Origin: Smittia aterrima
Taxonomy: Eukaryota > Arthropoda > Insecta > Diptera > Chironomidae
Assembly: GCA_033063855.1 (NCBI GenBank)
Contig: CP093831.1
Coordinates: forward strand, 16,616,001 to 16,680,000
Reading direction: 5' to 3'
DNA: 64,000 bases
The notes beneath the pieces are model-generated. The model saw nothing but the letters and a program-made list of their open reading frames with translations. It searched no databases and was not told the origin of the DNA. Both the position numbers and the translations under genes were made by a program. Positions 34,101 to 46,488 of the stretch are shown here, piece by piece. Position 1 is the stretch's first letter, and the number at the start of each line of letters is the position of its first letter.

Positions 34101-37100
34101 GGAGGAAATCAAAGCTCAGATTGAAGGAACCGTTGTTCATAAGATGATGCAAGTTAAATCGAGAAGTTTAGAGAAGAAAACTGATTTCCCGCACATCGAA
34201 GCAAGAAGTAAAACAAAGAGCTTGGATAATTATTTCGATGCTGTTGAACCGTCGTTCAAACAAGAAATTATTAAACAGAAAAACGCGCAAGCTGAAGTCG
34301 AGCGAAGCACGAAATCTGCTAAAAACGAAAAGCTCAGGAAGGAAGACAAAGGAGTCACGAAAACTTCGAGTTTTGATGCCGCTGTCGTGTTAAAGAATGA
34401 TAAACAAGAAAAGCAGCACGCAATGGAAAGGCGAGCCGTGTCACATCCTGAAAATTACACCGACGAAGACATGCAAGCAATCATCTCTGAACGACGAAAC
34501 TTAGATTTGATGAAGCGTCATTCGAAAGCTTCTGAAAACGACGAAAAAGACGAAGAAAGTTCTCTTACATCGGTCAGTGAAGTTAAGCAGAGTGAATCGA
34601 GTCTCTATTTCTTCTCGCGAATACCAACTATTGAGTGTGAAGAACCGTCGATTGAAGAAGATTGCGAAGAAACTGATGGCGAAGTGAACGCTCCTATTCT
34701 AGATCGCCAGAGCATATTGGAGAAAAGCCGAAGTGATGACTCGACATCTTGGGTTACGTTAGAGACTGATGAGATTGCAGGCAATGAAGGATCTGAAAAT
34801 GATGAAGCAGAAACAAAGTTGGAAAGAGATGAGCTGTCAGATTTAACAAAATGCACTGACGAGAAAATAAAACAAGAGCAACTGCTTTATCACGTTCAAA
34901 CTGCAAGTCGACGAAGCTTCTTGAAACTTAATATCGAAAAGTCTCGAAGCTCTGACACTGGCTCAAGTGTTGATAAAGACGGAAGTCCATTTAATGGCGA
35001 AAGAAAAGATTCAAGTGCGTCGTTTAGTAACAAAGAAAAAAGTTCGCTTGATGAAGAATCAAGTCTCAGCTGCTCTATAGCTAAGCCTTTGGGAATCTCT
35101 CAAGAATATGTCGATCCGAATGAGCAAAATCGCTGCCGTGAATTGCGAGATGCGATGATGAGAATGGAAGGAATCGCTGAAGAACCTCGATTGCCTAAAA
35201 AAGCTTCGCCTACACTTGAAAAGCAACCGCCAATTGATCTTGGATCTGGTTCAGACTTCGACAGCACTGACCCAGTTGAGGAAAGAATTGCAAGACTTCT
35301 TCGATTTGATGAGAGTGACTCGGGATCTGATGTTAAACCTTCGAAGCCGAAAATTCAAAAACCGCCACGCGATCTTTCCCTAAGTAAGAAAGTTACAAGA
35401 GCCATCCCAATCGAAGATTTATCTCAACCACCAGAAGAACTTCAAGCAAAACTCAACAGCGCTCATAAATATTTAAATGCAACAAACAGCGGAAGTTCTT
35501 TCGAGTCGAAATCCAGCGATTCCAAAAGATCATTCAGCGCAGAATCTAAAGAATCCTTTGAGACTGAGAGTAGCTCCGGGTCGTTGGGCAAAGCTCAAAG
35601 AAAAGGAGAATCGCAACTTGCTCAAAGACAAATGCAAACTACATGGAAATCATTTCCAGTTGAAAGCTCTGGTTCTAGTAATGAAGATAACTGGCAAGCA
35701 GAGCATGAAAGTTACGAAAAGTTTGAGCAAGTCGAGTCGTTGTCCGACAACGCAGGTGAAGAACACAAAGAAAGTGATTCAGAGTTTCAAGATGAGTTGA
35801 ATGAGTTCCCCTCCACATTTAGCTATAATGAAGCAGGTTCGTCGAGTTTAAGCGTCACAAATCCAGCTGACATGATGGGGTATGGAACTGGATTTGCAAT
35901 CGGAAGAACACTTTCAAGAATCTCCGAGCGAAGCACTAACTCCGAAAAGTCAAGCGCTGAAGAAGAGAAAACAAGTATTGATGATGATATCACCGCACAT
36001 GAAGAAATTGAAGAAGAAGAAGAAGAACATTCAGTTGCGTCAAGCGACCATCAAGCAAGCATGAGCTCTGATATTCACAGTAACTCTCATCAAGCTTACA
36101 TCTCAGATACCGATCGAAGAACGTCAGCAGAAATGCCTGACATTCCTTGCGACTCAGCTGCCGCTGAACGACTTGCAGAACTTTACAAGAAAAATGTTAA
36201 AACTGCTGGAAGGTTTTCTGTTCAAAGCATAAGTGACAAAGATAAATTGAAAGCTGAAGTTCTTGCGGGATCAGGCAGTAGTCAAGAGTCAGAAGATTGG
36301 CCCCTTCCTGAAATTCCGATCGAAACTCCAACGAACGAAGATTATAATGTGTTCAAAATGAGTGACAGACCTGTGCCGAAAATGTTTATGTGGCGTAACA
36401 GCACTGCAGGCACTCAATCCCAGGAGGAAGATTGGCCTTCGCCACCCGACAGTGTCATTGAAACGCCTATAATTGAAGATGTTCACACGTTCTACATAAG
36501 TAAGCCTCAGAAACCCCAGCAGGTGATGGTCGAATCTTTCACTGAAACGCAAAACGATGACGAAGATGACGAGCCTGATTACGCTGAGGTCGATGATATT
36601 GCTCCAGATCCACCAAGAAAAGATTATGATTTGTCAGAGCCTGCTTCTCCTTCCATCGAATCGAGAACTTCGCCAACTGTGTCGATAATTTTGCCGTTGC
36701 CATACGATGAAGCAGCTTACTTCATGGCCAATGAAAGTAAAAACGCTCAAGAACAAAGCGGATGTTTCGAGACGCAGCTCTCATCCGCCAGCTGTTTAAA
36801 GTCAACTCTTAGAATTTGCTCGTCAAATAAACCAATCGCTGGTCCAAGCCATTTACGAATCGCTAGTCCCGACAAAGTTATTATCTCTCAGCCAAAAGGT
36901 TCAAGTTCACTGCAAAGTCCATTGTCGGAAGACGAATTCTTCATGACTGACGAAGTTTTCAGTCCAGGAACTGTAAAGATTGAAATTTCACCAGACGATG
37001 GAAGATTGTCTGATTTTAGCTTCCAGAAGCTGTCTCGAGGTTCTAACACTTCCGACACTTCAATTGACGATATGCTCTCAGCATCACTTAGTGTCAGCTC

Positions 37101-40100
37101 TTACAAAGATGATTCTCAACGTCGAAGTAGTTTAGATCCAGGAAGATTGAGTAGTGGCTCATGCAAACGTTGCAGTGGCGGTAGTCACTCTGAAGAAGAA
37201 ACGAGTTCATTCGGAACTGATCTCGATGGAACCGTTAAAATGGGTGTTCCAGCTCGAAAGTGTACACACAGCTCACACTCTGAAGATACTTCGATAGGCG
37301 TCAGCTTATCTGAATGGTCGTCGACTGGAACAAACACAGTTCGGCAATACGCAAATCTCTCTGGCTCCGACAGTTTGTCAGCCGTGTCAAATCACGACTC
37401 AAATGGAATCAAAAGTGAGAAGTCAAACAACACAAAATCGAGCATAAGCTCAATCAATAAATCGACTGAAAGCTTAAACGAAAAGAGTATTAGTTTGTCG
37501 TGCGGAAAAAACATTCCATATTCATTCGAAAACTTGTCGAAAGACGCCAATTCCGACACTGATAAAATAACGTCATCCGGAACCAACGACGAGTCAACAT
37601 TGACACTCACAGAAATGGTGCAAAGCATAACTGAATGGTCGACGAGCACGAGTCAGACGCTTGTTGAACACGACATAAACAAACCGCCTCAGCAAATGGA
37701 TTATAAGTACATCGACAAAAGCAAAACATCGATTGAGTACACGCCACTCAAACCTCCGAAAAATATTAAACGTGCATCGTCTATTGACAAAGACTCAATG
37801 CCGGGAATTCACACAAGCGTTATGAAGACGAAAGTTGATACAAGTGTAACGCAAACAACAAGCAAATCGGCATCGGCGAGACTTCCTCCGAAAATTGTTG
37901 ACATGATTGAAAAGCCAAAGATTTTTCCAAAGCCAAAAGTTCCGCCACCGCCAGTTGATGAACCTGATACCGTCGAACCAAAAACCGATCGAAGAAAAAT
38001 GTTCAAAATGATGTCACAACAATATCAGAGTCAAGACGTCTCTGAATCTGAATCGTACAGCGATAAGCTTTATAATGTTAATGAAAAGCTCAGCGAACGA
38101 TATCAAAGTCAAGAGTTTTCGAATTTCCCTGCACCTTCGAAGCCTCCAAGAGATTCAAAGACACCCGACAAAGTCTTATCAAAGCACCACAGCTACGACG
38201 ATAAGACTTTATCAAAATCTCAAATTCGTGAGTACAAATCAGCGAAAGTTCGTCAGAGTCAATCGTTTCACGAACATTTATTAACGAGTGATTTAAATAA
38301 AATCGAAGAAGAGAAGTTGAGTTCGTCAACGACACATACGAGTGAGACAAGTACAGAGAACTCGCCAATGTTCCAACGACCAGAAAAACTTGCAAAGTGT
38401 TCTCCTTATTACTCAAGCAGCTTGAGCTCAGATACTCCCGAAGTTCATCAAATTATTCAAAAGCCTCCGAGAAAGTCATCGATACCAAAGACATTGCCAT
38501 CGCAAAGTAGCAATGATACTGACAGCTCTGTCGATTTCAGACAAAGTGATCCGGCACGTAATCGAGGTTACCGGAAAAGGAAACAAATTCCATCAACAAA
38601 GCGAATTAGAATTGATAGACCGAATGAACAAGAAAGCTCTGAATGCTCCGAAGGATATTTCCCCGACATTCATTCAAGCAGTTCTGATAATGCAAAGGGA
38701 GTGAAATATCCTGACTTTGAAGAAGAACCAGATGTGATTCCTGAAGACTGTGAATATCAATACAAAGTTGGATCGTATCCAAGTACAAGCACATCGACTA
38801 AGTTCGAGACATTAGATCTGTCAGAGAACGTTGACGAAATGGGCTTCCCACGATATGACCGCTTGCGCAATATGACGAATCCCCCGACTTATAAACCGCC
38901 TGCGAAACCAGTTCGGCAAAAGAAAAAGGTTCAGGGCAAGAGCGATAATTATGCGGGCGTTCATTACGGTCATCAAGACAGTGGCAGTGGAACTGAAACG
39001 AAAGCAGGCTTGTCCGACGAAGTTTATTACTCAAGTGAAGACAGTTTCGCAGCAGCGTTCATTAATCAAAAGCAACAAACAGCTGGTCATTACGTGAAAA
39101 ACGTTGAACTGCCATATCCTGACTTCTTGTCTGATTACGAGAACGAGCAGGCCACTTATCAGAAAAACAACGATTCCGAATCCGAAGAGGAAGATGACAC
39201 GAGCGCTAACAAGAAGTTCTAAGAAGCTCTCGTTCTGTCGCCGTTTTAAAATGTTTCGCACATTTATTTTCAATGTTCTCATTCATTGTGCTCAAATTTA
39301 AATTCATAAAATTTCATATTCGTGACTTACGTTCGTCGGCATCTTCCTTGCTAATCAAAACCGCCAAACTGATTAATCACAAACTTACACACACACACAA
39401 TTCTTTCCTATCTTTGTATGTGACAAAATGACACTTTTTATGAAGAAAATCTTTTTGCAAATTGATAATGAAATTTCATTTTGATATTAGATGTTAAGGT
39501 TGTGTCCCTGAAATTTGCTCGATTCAGTTTTTTGGACCTTAAGAACATTCTGCGCAAAACATTTAAATAGCTCACGAAAGTAGATGAAACGAAGTTTTTT
39601 AAATACATTTACTCATTTTTATTCAAATGCCACATTGACAACTCAATAATCAAACTCAAAAACTTATTAAAGTGAAGAATCAAAATGTTTACAAAAAAAT
39701 CTTTTTGACATCTTACATGAAGCGCTGTTTTCCCTTTTTGATCTAGCGAAATTAATTTTAAGAAATGTCTATGATCTTCGATTCATGCGAAGTTGTTAGC
39801 TGAAGTGCCAAATTATTTCTTTTTCCGAAAAGTTTAGTTCACAATCTTCTTGATTGAATCTTCGCCCCCCTTTTCCAAGTTCAAATTGAAATTGCCAAAA
39901 TATTTATCGAAAACATTTCTAGTTTCTAAAGACTTTTAGTGACAAAAGAAAATATTGAATATGAATAGTTAATAATTTTAAAGACGTATAATGAATGTTA
40001 GTGAGAATCGTAGTCGAAGACGAAGGAGAAAGATTTAATGTTAAGTTTCTTCCAAAAACAATTCTAAAAATTTTGCGTTGTTCAGAAATAATTAAAATTT

Positions 40101-42932
40101 ATTTAAAGCTAATCGCTAGAGAAATTTCTATTTATCGAAGCTGGACGAATACAGGATAAAGAAAGATTTATGTTCAAACACATCAGAAGTCGCTTCTGTT
40201 TGTAGGTTTTTGGAAATATTTTATGAAACTTATTCGTCTCCCCCAGAAAGTGAATGAAAAATGAGAAATTTACATGTTTAACTGTAACAATTTACTCGTA
40301 ATGAAAAAAAAAACTTTAATGCAAATTCATGCACGTTACTTAAATTAATAATAAAGGTTCTTTCCAAAAATCGTAACTTAATCGTGAATATCGCTCGCCG
40401 AGTTCTTTCCTTTTCATGCGAATCTGTTTCATGTAAAAGGTAAAAGTCGTAAAAGCGTGAAACGTAAATATAAATGTGTTAATTCGCCAAGTTAAGTTAA
40501 GCATGAGAACCTCTAATAACAATAATAGCTTTAAACATTTCATTTTATTTGCTGAATCAGTTGACCTTCGTTTTTCATCTGTGAGCGCCTTTGCTCAATT
40601 ATCGTTTCGCTAGAATATTTGAAATTCAATTTAGATAAAAATCGATCGCATGATGAAACTCAAAAAGAAAATATTTTAAGTTTAGATGATTAAGACATTA
40701 TTATTATCCAACTAGATTAAGCATGAAGTTATTTTGAACATCAGAGTTCATCTTTTTAATGAGTGATCGAGATTAATGAAGTGTTTAAGTTGATTGCTCT
40801 TGCTCTGATCTTATTCGTTCCATTCTTTTGATCAATGTCTGAACTTACTGTTATTCCTATTCGTTTTATGTTTACAGAATTTTAAAATTTCGCAACTCAA
40901 AAGTCAATTTTCTCATTCCAGATTACCACGGCATAAATGGCAATGTCTCGTTAGACCGCAGGAGCGAACTTGTGCAATCGGCGAATCGCTACGATTTGTC
41001 ACTTGGTTCGGACAAGTCTTCATCGTCACGTAATGGAACAACAACCTACGATGTAGTCGAGGCCGAAAGAAATAATCAGCAAAACATAATCAACAACAAT
41101 ACGATGGCTTCATCACCCACGTCGATTGGATCCACTCAAACAAACGGAATGAATGGAACGCTAGACAGGAATAGCGACACTTACAAAACGAAGAAGTGGC
41201 CGACAGACAAAGCATATTTCTTGTGCAAAGAAATCTTGATGACGGAGCGAACCTACAAACGAGACCTCGATGTAATCAACTCGGTTAGTTGATTGATTGT
41301 TCCTCAAATTTAAATTGTAATTTAATTGTCCAAATTATCTTTTTAGCGTTTCCGTAAAGTTCTAGGACTTGAAGATGTTGAGAACCTTCAGCCGCTCTTC
41401 GATTACTTTGATTCAATGGTTCAACATCACTCGATCTTTCTAAGAGATTTAGAACATCGAATTGTGATGTGGGAGAATCGAAGTGACGAGACTCACCGAA
41501 TTGGTGACGTTATGCTTAAAAATATGGTTGTTCTGCCTATCTACGAGGAGTACGTTGAGGTTCATCGCGAAATTCTTCAGCGACTCAACGAACTTTTCAC
41601 TACTGATGATCGATTCCAGCAAATTTATAAGGAATTCGAACAAGAGAAAGTAAACACTTACAGATCTTTAAATATTTCAATGAAACTAATCGAGAACAAT
41701 TTTAGGTTTGCTATCTTCCTATTTGCTTTTTCCTGCTCAAACCTCTTCACCGCTTACTTCATTATCAAATGTTGATGGAGCTACTCCTCGAGTATTATTC
41801 TGATGAGAATATGGATAAGACGGATGTCCAAGGTGCACTTGTTATGTTATCGCGAACAAACGAATTGGTTCGTGATTGCATCAATGAGTCAGAAAACTTT
41901 GTTCTTCTCTGCGAGATTCAAAGAGATTTGAGTGGTTTCGATTCCTTAGTTCAAGAGGAAAGGAAACTCATCCGACAAGGATGTTTGCTAAAGCATTCGC
42001 GGCGTGGATTGCAGCAACGCATGTTCTTCCTTTTCACTGATGTTTTGATTTATGCAAGTAAACCGCAGTTCCTGCAAACCTTTAAAGTCCTTGGTCACGT
42101 GCCCGTTCGTTCGCTGTTGACAGAGAACTCTGAGCACAACGCTTTCGTTATCTTTGGTGGCGGCATTTCAATCACAGTGTCCGCTGGAACGACTTTTGAG
42201 AAAAATCTTTGGATGGAAGAACTTCAAAAGGCAGCAACAAACTTGAAATATCGAACGCCGCAACAATTAACCTTCAGTGGAATGAAGTGCTGCAGTAAGT
42301 TTAAAAGGTTTATGAACTTTGCTTGACCTTAATTCCTTCGATATTTTAGCTTCATCCGAAGAAGGACTCGAAATGTGTGGGCTAAATGCAATGTCACCCA
42401 GCAGCGTGAAAGCACCAACATCAAGAAACAATACAGCTCTTCATGTCTGTTGGCATCGTGGTGTAACGATAAGTCTTGAAGATCATATCAAGTCATCAGA
42501 AGTAAGATCTTAAAAGATGTAATCAAAAGATTTTTTTTTATAAAATTGATCATTTCAGAACCAAATCTCGGGATATCTGTTAAGAAAATTCAAGAACTCT
42601 TCGGGTTGGCAAAAGTTATGGTAAGAATTGTTTGAAAAATATTTTTAACGACTTGAAAACTTAAATTCTTTTTAATTTTTAGGGTTGTTCTTACGCAGTT
42701 TTGTCTTTTCTTCTATAAAAGTTATCAAGACGAAATTCCCTTGGCATCGTTGCCACTTCTTGGCTATTCAGTTGGTCCTCCAGGCGTCCAAGACGCTGTG
42801 CAAAAGGATTTCGTCTTCAAACTCTCCTTCAAGAATCACACTTACTTTTTCCGCGCTGAGAGCGAAATCAGCTTCGAACGGTGGTTAGACAATCTAAAAG
42901 GCATTTGCAATCAGAAGTACATCAGAGCGTAG
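25176..42932 (+). CDS. Cdep: Cdep/FARP: FERM-DH-PH-PH guanine nucleotide exchange factor (core isoform)
   Basis: Exons: 25176-25361, 26199-26529, 26589-26712, 26770-27013, 27071-27231, 27292-27366, 27879-27982, 28263-28577, then 40922-41283, 41347-41649, 41706-42294, 42350-42501, 42559-42620 and 42683-42932. They total 3,258 nt, or 1,085 residues (human FARP1 has about 1,045). The FERM domain is at about 43-330 (DYFGLEYL, RYLFCLQVKRDL, INLAVA-like LNLAVAHMGL, SWAKIRKISFKRKK). The FERM-adjacent motif RGSSFRYSGKTQKQ follows. The DH domain is at about 605-800 (CKEILMTERTYKRDL, RIGDVMLKN, PLHRLLHY). PH1 is at about 815-910 (LQQRMFFLFTDVLIY) and PH2 at about 983-1080 (GYLLRKFKNSSGWQKLW). FARPs activate Rac/Rho-type GTPases downstream of plexins and semaphorins in neurons. 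This model skips the giant exon at 28742-39222; both choices keep the frame from the 28577 donor. AATAAA is at 43099-43104. Confidence 0.9.
28742..39222 (+). CDS. Cdep: Giant 10.5-kb alternative terminal exon of Cdep (disordered, about 3,493 residues)
   Basis: An uninterrupted frame of 10,481 nt lies between the FERM half and the DH half of Cdep. Its acceptor (ACCATAAAG|CTCGG) takes the one-base phase left by the 28577 donor and gives VNS-A-RSHHYV. The frame ends in its own TAA at 39220-39222, giving a FERM protein of about 4,006 residues without DH or PH domains. The content is almost wholly low-complexity: Ser/Glu/Lys/Asp-rich, with many RxxS- and SP-type sites, an SPKSPKSPKSPK run (31891-31937), a poly-Glu run near 36009-36027, and KPP/PPR proline motifs near the end. 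Two copies of an EDWP...IETP...ED motif lie at 36288-36503. I recognise no folded domain or homologue. That it is coding is beyond doubt: no stop in 3,493 codons of AT-rich DNA. Its junctions with Cdep are inferred. A private promoter (Met codons at 28636 or 28726) or an internal donor joining it to the DH exons are the alternatives. Confidence 0.75.
31891..31937 (+). repeat. SPK tandem repeat in the giant exon
   Basis: Nine-base units encode consecutive Lys-Ser-Pro triplets (KPKSPKSPKSPKSPK). This is a proline-directed kinase site array like those in neurofilaments and microtubule-associated proteins. Codons vary between units, so the repeat is kept at the protein level. Confidence 0.7.
36288..36503 (+). 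repeat. Duplicated EDWP motif in the giant protein
   Basis: Two units about 130 bp apart read EDWPLPEIPIETPTNEDYN...FKMS and EDWPSPPDSVIETPIIEDVH...FYIS. They share EDWP, IETP, ED and a terminal aromatic-x-x-Ser. In a disordered protein such repeated short motifs usually mark binding sites; the partner is unknown. Confidence 0.6.
39223..40921 (+). other. 3' UTR of the giant-exon transcript and intron before the DH exons
   Basis: No coding exon is found. If the giant exon is terminal, its 3' UTR and polyadenylation site must be here. An AATAAAGG lies near 40348, but no clear downstream element is visible. A CA run is at about 39390-39400. Confidence 0.45.
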
Positions 42933-43379
42933 GACGATGATGTACGAAAGACTTTTAACACGCATTTCATAAAAATAATTTAAAACTATAACTTTCAGTG
43001 AAAAGAGAAATTTAATTTTACATAAAATCGATAAGAACAAAGTTAGAAAACTATTTTCTTACAACAAGAAAGCCAAGTGTTGAACAAATAACTATTTAAA
43101 TAAAGAAACGAATGAAAGGTATGAATTGTTTTTGGTTACAAATTTTCTTGGCCCGTCCCGGGATAAGTCCCCAAACGAAGCCTTGTTTAATACCTGATCG
43201 TTGAATCCGTTTCCTTGATATTTCAGAGGACAGAAGCTTTTAAAAGCTCTCGGACGTGTTCCAGAAAATGAAAAAAATCGTTGCGGACGTTTTCATTTTG
43301 CAAATAGTTAATTTGGATTGGCGCCGAATTATTATTGTGCAAAACTTTTGTTAGAATCTCTGTTAATTCATCTGTAATC
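42933..43379. other. Cdep 3' UTR and RfC1 5' flank
   Basis: The Cdep polyadenylation signal is at 43099-43104. The RfC1 5' UTR follows within about 280 bp. Nothing else is seen. Confidence 0.55.
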
Positions 43380-46300
43380 ATGTCCAAGGTAATGGTAATT
43401 AATTGTTTATTCTTCTCTTTACCGATGCTAAGATGTCGCTTGTATTTATTTTAGGATATTCGTTCTTTCTTTCAAATCACATCATCAAAAAAGAAAGACG
43501 AAAACTCGTCATCTAAAGCCTCGACATCGACACAAGCAAAACGTAAAGCAAACCAAGCAGCTGATGATGATAAGGATGTTGTTGACCGTAAGAGCCACAA
43601 AAAGAAACGCAGAATCATCGACTCAGACGAGGAAGATGAGAAAAGCAAGAAAGTCGTCAAAAAGTCGCCTCCGGCAATCGAAAAAAAGAAATTGGTTGAA
43701 GTTGATGTCTTAAGTATGTTTGGCAGTGAACCAGTAAAGCGAAAGGATCGTGCTAAAAGTGAAAAGAAGACTACAAGTGTTGCTTCTGGTGTCGTTTACT
43801 TAGACGACGAAGACGACCTTGATCATAATCTCAGTTTGCTTGCTGATGAATTGGAAGAGCAAGAAAAGTCTGAAAAGAAATCTGTCGTAAAGAAGGAAGC
43901 AACCGAGAAAAGAAAGAATGAACCTAAAGTTGAGTCTTTCACCAAATCAAAGACAGAAACTAAAGTAAAGGAAGAGCCTTCATCACCAACACAGAAAAAG
44001 CAGAAACTTCAAAAAGAATCTGTTTCGATAAAGAAGGAAAAGAATGAAACTGAAGAAGATCAAGTCAAAGTAAAGGAAGAGCTTTCCAAAACCTTATCTC
44101 CAGCACAGAAAAAACAGAAAGCATCTTCTTCTGCAAAGAAGGAAAAGAAACCTAAGGAACCGAAAGAGACAACAGCTGAAGAAGATCAAGCTCGACTTGA
44201 GCGTAAACAGGCAGCAATTGCATCGTATCACAAATTCAAGAATCGAGTTGCGGTTCTTAACCCAGGAAGTAAAGAAATTCCAAAAGGAAAACCAGATTGC
44301 TTGAAGGGCCTTCAATTTGTCATCAGCGGTGTCTTGGAGTCATTAGAACGAGAAGAAGCAGCGGATTTGATAAAGTCGTGCGGTGGAAATTGTGTTACGG
44401 GACTCTCAAGAAAAGTAACACATTTAATCGTTGGTGAAGATGCAGGAATGTCAAAGAGTGCTAAGGCTGAAGAGATGGGAATCATTAAAATTACTGAAGA
44501 CGACTTGTTTAGCTTGATCCGAAAAAAATCAGGAATCGCTGAGACATCAAAACCCAATGTAAAAATTGAATCTGCTGAAATTTCTCCAGGAAAGGAAAAT
44601 CGAGAGACCAATGAAATTGTTCCTGAGAATCAGCAAACCAAGGCTCCATCGACAGAAAAAAAGAAAGAAGTGGACCCAAAGCCTTCTGTTGTACAACGAA
44701 CAGCGACTGTCCCAGTCGAACCGCCTAATCTCGATCATTTTTCTTTCGTTGACAAATACAAACCAACTTCAATTAAAGCCATTATCGGACAACAAGGCAC
44801 CACTGGTAACGCTCAAAAACTTATGAATTGGTTGACGAAATGGCACACCAATCATGACGGAAAGAAAAAGCATACGAAACCTAATCCGTGGGCAAAAGAC
44901 AACGACGGCAGTGCCTACAAAGCTGCGCTCTTATCAGGATCTCCTGGTGTTGGTAAAACAACAACCGCTCATCTCGTTTGTAAGGAGTTGATGTTCGACA
45001 TTGTCGAATTCAATGCATCTGATACTAGAAGCAAGAGATTGTTGAAGGAGGAAGTTTCATCCTTGTTGTCGAATAAATCGCTTTCTGGGTATCTCAATGG
45101 AACTGAAACAAAAGTTTCGAAGCGACACGTTCTTATTATGGACGAAGTTGATGGAATGGCTGGAAACGAAGATCGAGGAGGTGTCGCTGAGCTTATTGCA
45201 CTTATCAAAGATGCACAGATTCCTGTAATTTGCATGTGCAACGATCGAAATCATCCGAAAATTCGCTCACTCGCAAATCATTGCTTCGATTTAAGATTCA
45301 ACAAACCAACAGTGAACATGATTCGTGGCGCAATGATGTCAGTTTGCTTTAAAGAAGGAATCAAACTTGAAGCTGGCGCTATCGATGAAATCATCAGTGG
45401 AACCGGTAACGACATTCGTCAAACTCTTAATCATTTGGCGCTCTACAGTGCTTCAAAAGATGTCCAGCTGGCTACAAAAGATGCGAAGACAAATGCTCGA
45501 TTGTCGGAAAAGGATATTAAAATCGTAATAATTTTATTAACCCAAGCAAACTTTATTTAACAAAAATCAATTACAGGGTCAATTCGAAGTCATACGTAAA
45601 GTCTTCTCAGCCGAAGAACACAAAAAGATGACTTTTAACGATAAAAGCGATCTCTTCTTTCATGATTATAATATCGCACCGCTCTACGTTCAGGAAAATT
45701 ATTTGAAGGTGAAACCTCAGTGCGATAAATCTGAAGTTATGAGTCGAGTTGCGAAGACAGCGGATTCGTTGAGTTTAGGAGACCTTGTGGAGAGAAAGAT
45801 TCGATCAAGTCAAGCTTGGTCACTGCTTCCAACTCAAGCAATCTTTAGTTCAGTTCTGCCCGGAGAATACATGGAAGGATCAATTGTATCTGCTATGAAC
45901 TTCCCCGGCTGGCTCGGCAAGAATTCTCGCGCCAACAAACGCAAACGTCTTGCTCAAGAAATCCACGATCACACAAGAATTTCAACCTCAGGCTCTAGAC
46001 TCTCAGTTCGATTGGACTATGCTCCATTCTTGGTTCAAGCGATTGTTTCACCTTTAAAGGAAAAAGGCTTGGACGGTGTTCAAGACGCTTTGAAAGTTAT
46101 CAAAGAATATCGTTTACTGAGAGAAGACATCGATGCTTTGCTGGAGCTCACAGCATGGTCTAAGGAGAAAAGTCCATGGGACTCAGTTGAGAGCAAAGTA
46201 AAGGCGGCTTTGACGCGGGCCTACAACAAAGATATTCAACCTTACTCTTACTCAGCTGTAGCTGGAGTTAAGAAGAAAGCTGCGAAAGCCACTGAAAGTG

Positions 46301-46488
46301 AAGAACTCGAAGAATATGAGAATGGAGAAGATAATGGACCAGTGTCTGATGAAGAAGAAGATGATTCCATTGAAAATAATGCGTTAATTAAAGTTAAGAA
46401 GCCCACAGCAGCAAAAGAACCAAAAGCTGGAACATCGAAAGCAGGATCTTCAAAGTCAAGCTCGAAACCGAAAAGTAACAAAAAGTAG
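43380..46488 (+). CDS. Gnf1: Replication factor C large subunit (RFC1)
   Basis: Three exons, 43380-43388 (Met-Ser-Lys), 43455-45524 and 45577-46488, encode 996 residues (the fly protein has about 986). RFC1 is the large subunit of the clamp loader that opens PCNA. The N-terminus DIRSFFQI resembles a PCNA-binding PIP box. It is followed by a Lys/Glu-rich linker, a BRCT domain (about 281-360, GLQFVISGVLESLEREEA), and the AAA+ core. The core has Walker A SGSPGVGKTTTAH at about 496 and Walker B HVLIMDEVDGM at about 559, then SLANHCFDLRFNKP. The RFC1 C-terminal domain is at about 690-890, with an acidic and then a basic tail (KKPTAAKEPKAG, KSNKK). AATAAA is at 46552-46557. Confidence 0.95.

Noticed and set aside
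30000..39000. Many shorter frames antisense or out of frame to the giant exon
   Set aside because: They are shadows of the long frame; Ser/Glu/Lys codon bias leaves the antisense strand open in Phe/Leu/Ser-rich stretches.
43472..45254. Antisense frames over RfC1
   Set aside because: Shadows of Lys/Glu-rich coding sequence.
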